Assembly: GCF_023243115.1 (NCBI RefSeq)
Contig: NZ_CP085081.1
Span: forward strand, 434,001 to 498,000
Length of the DNA stretch: 64,000 nucleotides
Direction of reading: 5' to 3'
Source: Sediminicoccus sp. KRV36
GTDB taxonomy: Bacteria; Pseudomonadota; Alphaproteobacteria; Acetobacterales; Acetobacteraceae
Shown here: positions 1 to 8,084 of the stretch, in pieces
Layout: each line of letters opens with the position of its first letter
How positions within the stretch are numbered: position 1 is the first letter of the stretch
The notes under the pieces: generated by a model
Told to the model about the DNA's origin: nothing
Seen by the model: the letters and a program-made list of their open reading frames with translations, nothing else
Database searches by the model: none
Program-made: the position numbers and the translations under genes

Positions 1-291
1 GCCTTCACCGGGCTTCAGGCCTGGGAATACAGCATGGCGCCCTTCGCCTTTACCGGCGGCGTCTACCCTTCGGTGTTCTTCCTGGCGACGGGTTTCCACG
101 GGTTCCACGTCATCGTCGGCACCATTTTCCTGGCTGTCTGCCTGTTCCGCGCCATGGCCGGGCAATTCACGCCGGAACGGCATTTCGGCTTCGAGGCCGC
201 CGCCTGGTACTGGCATTTCGTGGACGTGGTGTGGCTCTTCCTCTTCGTGTCGATCTATGTCGCCGGCGCAGGCGAGATCGCCCATCACTGA
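1..291 (+). CDS. ctaE: Cytochrome c oxidase subunit III, C-terminal part (cut by left edge)
   Basis: The frame is open from base 1, so this is the last 96 codons of a longer gene. The visible part has the hydrophobic helices and the conserved C-terminal pattern of subunit III of aa3-type oxidases: a HGFHV segment, an [18 protein letters not shown] segment and a short tail ending in two histidines. The protein is an inner-membrane subunit that supports the catalytic subunit I during oxygen reduction to water. The rest of the operon must lie to the left. A GC-rich hairpin follows the stop codon. Confidence 0.93.
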   Translation, partial: AFTGLQAWEYSMAPFAFTGGVYPSVFFLATGFHGFHVIVGTIFLAVCLFRAMAGQFTPERHFGFEAAAWYWHFVDVVWLFLFVSIYVAGAGEIAHH

Positions 292-300
292 AGCTTGCGT

Positions 301-326
301 GGCGGCCTTGGGTTAAGGGGGCCGCC
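301..326 (+). terminator. GC hairpin after the oxidase gene
   Basis: GGCGGCC at 301-307 pairs with GGCCGCC at 320-326 around a 12-base loop, 10 bases after the subunit III stop codon. No T-run follows, so it is a weak candidate terminator or an mRNA 3' end stabiliser. Confidence 0.4.
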
Positions 327-449
327 CGATCGCCAGGGCATGGGCGGGGAGAGATCCTTCCCTGCTCGCCTTTCTTGCGCTGGCAATGACCGAAATCCTC
401 CGCTATTCCTACAGCGACGCTCCTGCCAGGAGTGTCCATGGGAGCTGAG

Positions 450-1445
450 ATGACTGCCCCAGTCGCTTTGATCATCGGCATCGCGGGTCAGGACGGCACC
501 AGTCTCGCGCGATTTCTCCTGGCTCGGGGCTATGTCGTGCATGGGGTGAGCCGACGCATCTCGCTGCCGAGCACGGATCACCTCAAGGCCCTTCGCGCAG
601 GCACAAATCTGCATCTCCATCAGGGTGATCTGACCGAGTTGGGCAGCCTGCTGCGCGTGTTGCAGCGCGCTCAGCCGAACGAGGTTTACAACCTGGCCGG
701 GCCGAGCCTGCCCCCGTCGAGCATTCCGCACCAGGTGGCTGATCTTGTGGCGCTGGGCACGCAGCGGCTGCTGGACGCTGTCCGCCTGCATGACGCAACG
801 GGGCGCCTGCGGCTGTTCCAGGCCTCGGGCCATGAGATGTTCGGCAGCGGCGGTGATGCGCCGGTCACTGAAGCGACCGCGCCGCGGCCGGATTCGGCGC
901 TGGGCGTGGCGCGTCTGCAGGCCCGCTGGATGGTGGCCCAGGCCCGCGAGAGGCATGGGATGCATGCCTCCAGCGGCATCCTTTTTCCGCATGACAGCGC
1001 CCGGAGCGCGCCGCACGCGCTCAGCCAGTACATCCTGCAGGGTGTGGCCGCTTTGGCCGAGGGCAGCGCTGGCCCCGTGCTTCTCGCCGATCTCGATGCA
1101 AAGCGGGATTGGGGGCATCCGCGCGACTATGCCGAGGCGATGTGGCGGATGCTCCAGCAGGAGCAGCCGGGCGATTTCGTCCTGGCCAGCGGCATGGTCC
1201 ATCCCCTGCGGGAGATGGTGCGGCGCGTCTTCGCCCATTTCGGCACGGAACTGGGCTGGCGCGGCGCGGGGCGCCTTGAGGCCGGGCATTGCCAGGCAAC
1301 GGGCCGCCTTCTGGTCCAACTCGATCCTGCGGCACCGGGCGCGCAGACCGCCTTGGGGGACTCGACGAAGGCGCGCGCCGAGTTGGGCTGGCAGCCGAGC
1401 ATCACCCTTGAGGAGGGGCTCGCTGAACTTGTGCGTTCCCGATAG
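450..1445 (+). CDS. GDP-mannose 4,6-dehydratase-like protein, probable pseudoenzyme
   Basis: A 331-residue extended SDR protein. Family marks include a GIAGQDG Rossmann loop near the N-terminus, a YNLAG segment, an ALGTQRLLDA segment and RDWGHPRDYAEAMW in the C-terminal half, all close to GDP-mannose 4,6-dehydratase (GMD). The catalytic positions are not conserved. Where GMD has Thr-x-Glu followed 24 residues later by Tyr-x-x-x-Lys, this protein has Gly127-His-Glu129 and then Leu151-x-x-x-Arg155 at exactly the expected spacing. Dehydratase activity is therefore unlikely; a nucleotide-sugar-binding or scaffold role is inference. The start at 450 has GGGAG five bases upstream; ATG 438 and GTG 432 are alternatives. 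The next gene encodes a TPR protein. Confidence 0.8.
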   Translation: MTAPVALIIGIAGQDGTSLARFLLARGYVVHGVSRRISLPSTDHLKALRAGTNLHLHQGDLTELGSLLRVLQRAQPNEVYNLAGPSLPPSSIPHQVADLVALGTQRLLDAVRLHDATGRLRLFQASGHEMFGSGGDAPVTEATAPRPDSALGVARLQARWMVAQARERHGMHASSGILFPHDSARSAPHALSQYILQGVAALAEGSAGPVLLADLDAKRDWGHPRDYAEAMWRMLQQEQPGDFVLASGMVHPLREMVRRVFAHFGTELGWRGAGRLEAGHCQATGRLLVQLDPAAPGAQTALGDSTKARAELGWQPSITLEEGLAELVRSR

Positions 1446-1535
1446 GTTTGCCATGCCGGGGGGCGGGGGTGCCATTCCACGTTTTTGCCAGCCATCCCCT
1501 GCCAGGGAGTTCCTCGGCCAGCGAGGGAATGCTTG

Positions 1536-3749
1536 ATGGCTCTGCGCGGACGGATTGATGGGGTTTTCGAAGGCGTGCTGCGCGCCTGGCTTTGGGATCC
1601 GGACCGGCCCTCCGAGCGGTTTTTCGGTCATCTGCTGCTGGATGGCCAGCCGGCCATGCGCCAGCGCGCGGACCGCCCGCGGCCGGATCTGGAACTGACC
1701 GGCCTGACCGGCGGCGGCTGCGGCCTGGAATTTCCCCTGCCCATCGCGGCACAGGATGGCACCGCGCATGACATCCTGCTGCAGGCCGAGCAGGAGGGGC
1801 TGATGCTGGTGCTGGACCAGCTCTCCCTCGTGCTGCCGCGCCGGCTCCACATGCTGCGCGGCCGGGCCGAGCGCGTGCAGGCCGGACAATGCCTGGGCTG
1901 GGCCTGGGACCAGGCCCGCCCCGACCAGGCCGTGCTGGTTGAATTGCTGCATGGCGGCCGCGTCATCGCGCGCCAGCTGGCCGATCTGCCCCGGGCCGAC
2001 CTCGCCCGCGCCCGGATCGGCGATGGCAGGCATGGCTTCGCCTTCGATCTGCGGGCGCTTGAGCCGATGCCGCCGGCAGGCGCGACCCTCGAATTGCGCT
2101 GCACGGCGGCCTTCGGGGAATGGCCGCTTGGCGAAGTGGTGATGCCGGGCGCGGCCGGGCCGCAGCGCACGCTATCCCCCCTGCCGGTTGCGCCGCCGCC
2201 GCGCCTGTCCCGGCGGGAATGTCTGGCCGCCGCCCGCAAAGCCGAGGGCGAGCGGAACTATCCCGAGGCGGCCCGCGTGCTGGATGCGGGGATCCTGGCG
2301 AATCCGGATGATTTTGACCTGCTGTCACTGCGCGCGCGCGTACATCTGGCGTTGCAGGAGATGGAACCTGCCGAACGGCTCGCCCGCATGGCGTTGCGGC
2401 GCAGTCCTGGCCATCCCCGCGCCCTCGTGATCCTGGCGCGCATCGCCACGGCGCTGGGCCGCCATGATGAGGCGGTGGAGTTCTGGGCCGGAATCGGACC
2501 CGGCGATTCGGCCTTTCGCGAGCGGCTGGCCAAGCGCGCGCGCAGCCTCGCCATGCTTGGCCGCTCGGCCGAGGGGCTCGCGGAATGGGCCCTGGCCCGC
2601 AAGGCCCGGCCCGAGGACCAGGAAGCGCTGCGCCACATGGCCGAGGCCGCCGAGGCCGCCGGCGCGTTGCGCGCGGCCCGGTCCCATTGGCGCCGCCTGC
2701 TGGCGCTGGCCCCGCAGGACCGGGGCGCGCAGGAGCGGCTGGCCGCCTTGCAGGCGCAGCTTTCGGCCGCCCCCGCACCACCTTCGCTTTCCCCCCTCGC
2801 CAATCCTGATCTGCGCGATTGGCGTGGCCCGCTGGAGGAGTCTGCGGGAACCGATCCGGTCTGGCCCGCCCCGGGGCTGAGGCTGCGCAGCCTGGACCCG
2901 CAGGGAATGGGTGGGCGCCTTTTCGTGACACCGATTACCCCGCAGCAGCGCTCGCCCGGGGAGTTGCCCGAATACGGGCTTTACCTCCGGGCCGAGGGCG
3001 ATGGCGCGGAAATCGGCTTCGCCCTCTCGGCCGATGCGGGGGCGGGCCCGATCCGGATGGCGCTGGAGATGCATGCGCCGCACGCCGCCGCCGGGCTGGA
3101 CGTCTCCATCCTGCTCCAGGCTTCCGTGGCGGATGGGCCGGAGCCACGCTTGCTGCGGCAGATCAGGGCCGAGGCCCGGCCGAGGCTGCATCGCTTCGAC
3201 CTCCAGCTGACCGAGGCGGAGGGCCGGCTGTTGCGTGCCGCCGGTCTGGATCTGGTGCTGCGTCTTGAAACGCCGGGGGTGCTGCAGCTTCATCCGCCGC
3301 GCGCCCTGGCCCGGCTGGCAACTCCCCAGACGGCCGAGATCGGCTTCGAGACACCCTTCATGGCCCTGCCCATTCCGCCCGCAGAGCCGGCGGACCCGGA
3401 ATTGATGGAACTGGCCTGCCCCTTCACCTCCATCAGCATTCTCGCCGTGCCGGAGGCCATGACGCAGACCATCCGCCGTATCCTGGAGGGCACCGCCGCC
3501 GCCTTCGAATGCGTGGTGACGCTGGAGCCCGGATGGCCGGAATCGCTGATCCGGACGCTGCACGCCCTGGCCGCGCAGGATCCACGTCTGCGTATCCTGC
3601 CGGCCGGCGCGGCTTCGGCCACGGGTTGGCTCGCATTGGTCGAGATGCCGCCCGCGGGGGATGCCGGCTGGCTGGCGGCGCTGCACCGCGACGCCGCGCG
3701 TCAGGGCCGGGCGGAGGCGCCGGGCGTCGTGCTGGAGTGGTGCGGCTGA
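1536..3749 (+). CDS. TPR protein with duplicated N-terminal W-x-W-D module
   Basis: A 737-residue protein of unknown function. Residues about 4-70 and 108-175 are two copies of one module, each with a W-x-W-D-x-x-R-P core, a Leu-Leu-x-Gly strand, an R-x-D-L motif and a final Gly-rich strand ending in Phe. From memory, similar modules sit beside glycosyltransferase or TPR domains in alphaproteobacteria, but I cannot name the family. Residues about 210-420 form TPR-like helix pairs (alanine-rich, with paired small and large residues). The C-terminal 300 residues are a beta-rich region I do not recognise. There is no signal peptide. The start at 1536 has GAGGG eight bases upstream. Its position after the GMD-like gene suggests a role in surface polysaccharide, which is inference. 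Confidence 0.75.
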   Translation: MALRGRIDGVFEGVLRAWLWDPDRPSERFFGHLLLDGQPAMRQRADRPRPDLELTGLTGGGCGLEFPLPIAAQDGTAHDILLQAEQEGLMLVLDQLSLVLPRRLHMLRGRAERVQAGQCLGWAWDQARPDQAVLVELLHGGRVIARQLADLPRADLARARIGDGRHGFAFDLRALEPMPPAGATLELRCTAAFGEWPLGEVVMPGAAGPQRTLSPLPVAPPPRLSRRECLAAARKAEGERNYPEAARVLDAGILANPDDFDLLSLRARVHLALQEMEPAERLARMALRRSPGHPRALVILARIATALGRHDEAVEFWAGIGPGDSAFRERLAKRARSLAMLGRSAEGLAEWALARKARPEDQEALRHMAEAAEAAGALRAARSHWRRLLALAPQDRGAQERLAALQAQLSAAPAPPSLSPLANPDLRDWRGPLEESAGTDPVWPAPGLRLRSLDPQGMGGRLFVTPITPQQRSPGELPEYGLYLRAEGDGAEIGFALSADAGAGPIRMALEMHAPHAAAGLDVSILLQASVADGPEPRLLRQIRAEARPRLHRFDLQLTEAEGRLLRAAGLDLVLRLETPGVLQLHPPRALARLATPQTAEIGFETPFMALPIPPAEPADPELMELACPFTSISILAVPEAMTQTIRRILEGTAAAFECVVTLEPGWPESLIRTLHALAAQDPRLRILPAGAASATGWLALVEMPPAGDAGWLAALHRDAARQGRAEAPGVVLEWCG

Positions 3750-3797
3750 GGCTGCCTCGCCGGGCCGGATCATGGCCGCCGGGGCAAACGACCCCCG

Positions 3798-3806
3798 CTA
3801 TCCACA
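3798..3806 (+). promoter_or_regulatory. Single DnaA-box-like sequence upstream of dnaB
   Basis: CTATCCACA matches the DnaA box TTATCCACA at 8 of 9 positions and lies about 50 bases before the dnaB start. A lone box could be chance or could allow DnaA control of dnaB. There is no cluster of boxes that would suggest an origin. Confidence 0.3.
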
Positions 3807-3856
3807 GGGGCTTCACCATGGCGGCGGCATGCGGTCCAGGCTAGGGTGATTGCCAC

Positions 3857-5362
3857 ATGAACAGCATCCATCCGCCGCAAGACGACCGGGGCCTTTTCGG
3901 CCTCGGCTCCCGCCTGCCGCCGGCCAGCCTGGAGGCGGAGCAGGCCCTGCTCGGCGCGCTTCTGGCCAATAACAAGGCTTATGAGCGGGTCAGTGAGTTC
4001 CTTGAGGCCGAACATTTCGCGGATGCCATCCATGGCCGCATCTACAGCGCCATTCGCCGCCGGGTGGAAAATGGCCAGCTCGCCGATGCGGTGACCCTGC
4101 GCCACGAGTTTGAGCACACGGGCGAATTGGCCGAGGTGGGCGGCCCCGCCTATCTGGCGCAATTGCTGGGTGCGATGGTCGGCATCGTCAATGCTGGCGA
4201 ATACGGCAAGCTGATCCATGATTGCTACATCCGTCGCCAGCTGATTGATCTCGGCGAGCAGGTGGTGAACCGCGCCTTCGGCGCCGAGCCCGAGCTGGAG
4301 GGCAAGCATCAGATCGAGGCGGCCGAACAGCAGCTTTTCGACCTCGCCACCGAAAAGGCCAGCGAGGGCGGGGCGATCAGCTTCGAACGCGCGCTGATCC
4401 GCGCTGTAGAGGTGGCGGCCAAGGCGAAGGAAAGCGGTGGTGGCGTCTCGGGCCTTGCGACGGGCCTGCGGGACCTCGATGCCAAGATGGGCGGGCTGCA
4501 TGATTCGGATCTGATGATCCTGGCCGGGCGCCCGGGCATGGGGAAGACGGCGCTCGCCACCAAGATCGCCTTCGGCGCCGCCAAGGCCCTCCTGCGGGAA
4601 GCCGAGGAAACCGGCGGCAAGCCAGGCCAGGTGGCGATATTTTCGCTGGAAATGAGCGCCGACCAGCTGGCCAACCGCCTGCTTTCGGAAGCCAGCCGCA
4701 TCCAGGGCGACCGGATCAGGCGCGGCGAGATCAGCCAGCGCGAATTCGACCATTTCGTCGGCGTCAGCCGCGAATTGTCGCAATTGCCCATCCTGATTGA
4801 CGATACGCCCGCCATCACGCTCTCGGCGTTGCGCACGCGCTGCCGGCGGATCCAGCGCACCAAGGGGCTGCGCTTCCTGGTGGTGGACTACCTGCAGCTG
4901 ATGCGCCCCGCGGCCGGCACGCGGCCGGAATCGCGCGTGCTGGAAATCAGCATGATCACCCAGGGGTTGAAGGCCATCGCCAAGGAACTCGCCATTCCGG
5001 TCATGGCGCTGTCCCAGCTTTCGCGCGCCGTCGAGCAGCGCGAGGACAAGCGCCCGCAGCTGAGCGACCTGCGTGAATCCGGCTCGATCGAGCAGGATGC
5101 GGACAGCGTCAGCTTCATCTATCGCGATGAGTATTATTTGAAACAAAAAGAACCAAAAATCACGAACTTCCCTGATGATTCAAAGTTCCAGGACGCCATG
5201 ACGCGGTGGCAACAGGACATGGAACGCGCGCACAGCAAGGCCGATCTGATCATCGCGAAGCAGCGCCATGGCCCCACCGGCACCATCCCGCTCTTCTTCG
5301 AGGCTGAATTCACCCGCTTCGGCGACCTCGACACCACGCATGAGCAAAGCTATGGCGACTGA
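3857..5362 (+). CDS. dnaB: Replicative DNA helicase DnaB
   Basis: A 501-residue hexameric helicase that unwinds DNA at the replication fork. The N-terminal primase-interacting domain starts with a typical PPASLEAEQALLGALL stretch. The RecA-like domain carries Walker A (GRPGMGKT, about residue 224), an SLEMS motif, a VVDYLQLM Walker B, an ALSQLSR stretch and an LSDLRESGSIEQDAD stretch. Length is normal and no intein is present. The start is the first ATG, with an AGGG sequence about 10 bases upstream. The stop abuts the alr start with no gap. Codons between about 5128 and 5190 are unusually A/T rich for this genome. Confidence 0.97.
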   Translation: MNSIHPPQDDRGLFGLGSRLPPASLEAEQALLGALLANNKAYERVSEFLEAEHFADAIHGRIYSAIRRRVENGQLADAVTLRHEFEHTGELAEVGGPAYLAQLLGAMVGIVNAGEYGKLIHDCYIRRQLIDLGEQVVNRAFGAEPELEGKHQIEAAEQQLFDLATEKASEGGAISFERALIRAVEVAAKAKESGGGVSGLATGLRDLDAKMGGLHDSDLMILAGRPGMGKTALATKIAFGAAKALLREAEETGGKPGQVAIFSLEMSADQLANRLLSEASRIQGDRIRRGEISQREFDHFVGVSRELSQLPILIDDTPAITLSALRTRCRRIQRTKGLRFLVVDYLQLMRPAAGTRPESRVLEISMITQGLKAIAKELAIPVMALSQLSRAVEQREDKRPQLSDLRESGSIEQDADSVSFIYRDEYYLKQKEPKITNFPDDSKFQDAMTRWQQDMERAHSKADLIIAKQRHGPTGTIPLFFEAEFTRFGDLDTTHEQSYGD

Positions 5363-6403
5363 ATGGCGCATGGCCTCCTGACGATTGATTGCGGCGCGGT
5401 GGTGCGCAACTGGCGCCGCCTGTGCGAGATCCATGCGGGCGGCGCCGTCGCGGCGGTGGTGAAGGCCAATGCCTATGGGCTGGGCGCCGCGCCCATCGCG
5501 ACCGCGCTGCGCGACGCCGGCTGCCGCCATTTCTTCGTCGCCACGGTGGATGAGGGCGAGGCCCTGCGCAAGGTGCTGGATGACGGCCCGATGATTGCCG
5601 TGCTGGATGGCTTCCGGGCCGGCCGCCACCCGCGCCTGACGCCCGTGCTCAATAGCCTGGAACAGATCGAGGCCCATGCGGGGCAGGTCATCCTGCATGT
5701 GGATAGCGGCATGTCCCGCCTGGGCCTGCCCGTGGACGAGCTGGAAGCCCTGGCGCGCGATCCGGGCCGGCTCGCGCATCTCGAGACGCTCTTTGTCATG
5801 ACCCATCTGGCGGCGGCCGAGGATGTGCGCCATCCGTTGAACGCGGCGCAGCTCGCCCGCTTCAATGAGGCGTGCCTGCGCTTGCCGCGCGCCCGGCGCA
5901 GCATCGCCAATTCCTCGGGCATTTTCCTGGGGCCGCGCTTCGCCAGCGAATTGGCGCGGCCGGGGGCGGCGCTTTACGGCATCAACCCCACACCCGGCCG
6001 GCCCAATCCGATGGAGCCCGTTTTCACCCTTGCGGGGCAGGTGCTGCAATTGCGTGACATTCCCGCTGGCCAGACGGTGGGCTATGGCGGCGCCTGGCTG
6101 GCCACCCGCCCCAGCCGCATCGCCACACTCGGCCTGGGCTATGCCGACGGGATTCCCCGCGCGGTGGAGGGCAAGCTGCAGGGCCGCTACCGTGGGCAGA
6201 GCTTCCCCATGGTGGGCCGCGTCTCGATGGACCTCATGACCTTTGACGTGACCGACCTGCCCGGCCTTCGGCCCGGCCGCTGGGTGGAGCTGATCCATTC
6301 CGGGCAGGATGTGGATGCCGTGGCGGAGATGGCGGGCACCATCGGCTATGAAATCCTGACCTCGCTGGGGCGGCGTTACCGCCGGGAATATCTTCCCGCA
6401 TGA
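5363..6403 (+). CDS. alr: Alanine racemase
   Basis: A 346-residue PLP enzyme that interconverts L- and D-alanine for peptidoglycan. The PLP lysine is in VVKANAYGLG (Lys34). The C-terminal beta domain has the GYGG motif, which carries the second catalytic base in this family, followed by GLGYADGIPR and VGRVSMD. Length is close to the usual 350-370 residues. The ATG follows the dnaB stop directly and the stop overlaps the next gene's ATG (ATGA), so translation is probably coupled through dnaB-alr-mlaE-mlaF. Confidence 0.96.
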   Translation: MAHGLLTIDCGAVVRNWRRLCEIHAGGAVAAVVKANAYGLGAAPIATALRDAGCRHFFVATVDEGEALRKVLDDGPMIAVLDGFRAGRHPRLTPVLNSLEQIEAHAGQVILHVDSGMSRLGLPVDELEALARDPGRLAHLETLFVMTHLAAAEDVRHPLNAAQLARFNEACLRLPRARRSIANSSGIFLGPRFASELARPGAALYGINPTPGRPNPMEPVFTLAGQVLQLRDIPAGQTVGYGGAWLATRPSRIATLGLGYADGIPRAVEGKLQGRYRGQSFPMVGRVSMDLMTFDVTDLPGLRPGRWVELIHSGQDVDAVAEMAGTIGYEILTSLGRRYRREYLPA

Positions 6404-7185
6404 ATCGTGTTCTTGACGTTATGGCGCTGCTCGGGCGCGGGCTGATCTCGGCCTGCCGCACGCTGGGGGATGTGGCGATCTTCGCGGCCATCGGCGTCTC
6501 CCATCTGGTGCGTCCGCCCTTTCAGCCCCGGCAGTTCTGGCGGCATTTCGTGGAGATCGCGTATTTCTCCCTGCCTGTGGTCGCGCTGACGGCGCTGTTC
6601 ACCGGCATGGTGCTGGCGCTGCAAAGCTTCACCGGGTTTTCGCGCTTCAATGCGGAAAGCGCCATCGCCAGTGTCGTTGTTCTCTCCGTCACCCGAGAAC
6701 TGGGGCCGGTGCTGGCGGCCCTCATGGTGGCCGGGCGCATCGGTGCCGCGATGGCGGCCGAGATCGGCACCATGCGCGTGACCGACCAAGTGGATGCGTT
6801 GACCACGCTCAGCACCGACCCGATGAAATACCTAGTGGCGCCGCGCCTCCTGGCGGCCACTCTGGCCATGCCGCTGCTGGTGATCGTGGCCAATATCCTG
6901 GGCGTGCTGGGCGGCTTCCTGATCGGCACGGTGAAGCTCGGCTTCGTGGCGCAGACCTATCTGGACAACACCTGGGACGTGCTGGAGGTGATGGACGTGG
7001 TCAGCGGGCTGGTGAAGGCCGCCGTCTTTGGCTTCGTCATCGCGCTGATGGGCAGCTGGTGCGGCTATAACAGCAAGGGCGGCGCGCAGGGTGTCGGCCA
7101 GGCGACGACCTCGGCCGTCGTCGCCTCCTCCATCCTGATCCTCGCGCTGGACTACGTGATCACAGAGGCGTTCTTCTCCCGATGA
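6400..7185 (+). CDS. mlaE: MlaE/YrbE-family lipid ABC transporter permease
   Basis: A 261-residue inner-membrane protein of the MlaE family. It has the typical SVTRELGPVLAALMVAGRIGAAMAAEIGTM region with Glu and Arg residues, five or so hydrophobic segments and the characteristic MRVTDQVDAL loop. These permeases work with an MlaF ATPase and an MCE-domain MlaD in retrograde or anterograde phospholipid traffic between membranes. Here the ATPase follows with a 4-base overlap, but no MCE gene is adjacent. A second, complete set lies at 21.5-25.1 kb. Confidence 0.93.
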   Translation: MNRVLDVMALLGRGLISACRTLGDVAIFAAIGVSHLVRPPFQPRQFWRHFVEIAYFSLPVVALTALFTGMVLALQSFTGFSRFNAESAIASVVVLSVTRELGPVLAALMVAGRIGAAMAAEIGTMRVTDQVDALTTLSTDPMKYLVAPRLLAATLAMPLLVIVANILGVLGGFLIGTVKLGFVAQTYLDNTWDVLEVMDVVSGLVKAAVFGFVIALMGSWCGYNSKGGAQGVGQATTSAVVASSILILALDYVITEAFFSR

Positions 7186-7958
7186 GCGCCACCACCAGCA
7201 AGATCCGGCTCCGCGGGCTTACGAAATCCTTCGGCAGCAAGCGCGTGCTGGATGGCGTGGACCTCGATGTCCGCGCCGGGCATTCCATGGTGCTGCTGGG
7301 CGGCTCGGGCTCGGGCAAATCGGTCACGATCAAATGCATCCTGGGGCTGATCACGCCCGATGAGGGCTTGATCGAGATTGACGGGCAGGATGTGTCGAAG
7401 CTCTCGCGCCGGGACCGCATGGCGATGCGCGACCGCATCGGCATGCTGTTCCAGAATGGCGCGCTGTTCGACAGCCTGCCGGTCTGGGAAAATGTCTGCT
7501 TCAAGCTGCTGGCGCAGAAGCGCATCACCCGCGCCGCCGCGCGCGACAAGGCGGCCGAGGTGCTGGCCCAGGTGGGGCTGGCGGCCAGCGTGGGTGATCT
7601 TTCGCCCGCGGAGCTTTCGGGCGGCATGCAGAAGCGCGTGGCCCTGGCCCGCGCCGTGGCCGCGCAGCCGGACATCATCTTTTTCGACGAACCCACCACC
7701 GGGCTCGATCCCATCATGGGTGCGGTGATTGACGGGCTGATCGTGGATTGCGTGGAGCGCCTGGGCGCCACCGCCTTTTCCATCACGCATGACATGGCGA
7801 GTGCCCGCCGCATCGGCGATGACGCCGCGATGATCCACAAGGGCCGCATCATCTGGACCGGCGCCGCCGAGCGGCTGGGTGAAACGGGCAATGCCATGGT
7901 GGATCAATTCGCGCGGGGCGAGCGTGAGGGCCCGATCCAGATGGAATTGCGCCGGTAA
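7182..7958 (+). CDS. mlaF: MlaF-type ABC transporter ATPase
   Basis: A 258-residue ABC ATPase. Walker A is GGSGSGKSV, the Q-loop is LFQNGALFDSL as in MlaF proteins, the signature is LSGGMQKRVALARA, Walker B is IIFFDEPTTGLDP, and the switch histidine is in SITHDMASARRI. It should energise the permease encoded just upstream, with which it overlaps by 4 bases. The next gene is unrelated, so the usual third component, MlaD, must come from elsewhere or be absent. Confidence 0.94.
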   Translation: MSATTSKIRLRGLTKSFGSKRVLDGVDLDVRAGHSMVLLGGSGSGKSVTIKCILGLITPDEGLIEIDGQDVSKLSRRDRMAMRDRIGMLFQNGALFDSLPVWENVCFKLLAQKRITRAAARDKAAEVLAQVGLAASVGDLSPAELSGGMQKRVALARAVAAQPDIIFFDEPTTGLDPIMGAVIDGLIVDCVERLGATAFSITHDMASARRIGDDAAMIHKGRIIWTGAAERLGETGNAMVDQFARGEREGPIQMELRR

Positions 7959-8084
7959 GCCTGCCGCCTGGATGCCGCGCATCGCCCGGCATTGCAGGAT
8001 GATCGGCCAGCCTTCAGAATCGCGCATCCGCACGCGCTGGTGAAGCTGACGGGCGCGGGCCATCGGCGTCTGGGGGCATTCCGC

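Noticed and set aside
285..2033. Long minus-strand open frame of 582 codons
   Set aside because: It is antisense to the GMD-like and TPR genes, has no family motifs and is a by-product of high GC codon use.
3857..5362. Intein in dnaB
   Set aside because: The protein has normal length (501 residues) and the Walker A and downstream motifs are uninterrupted.
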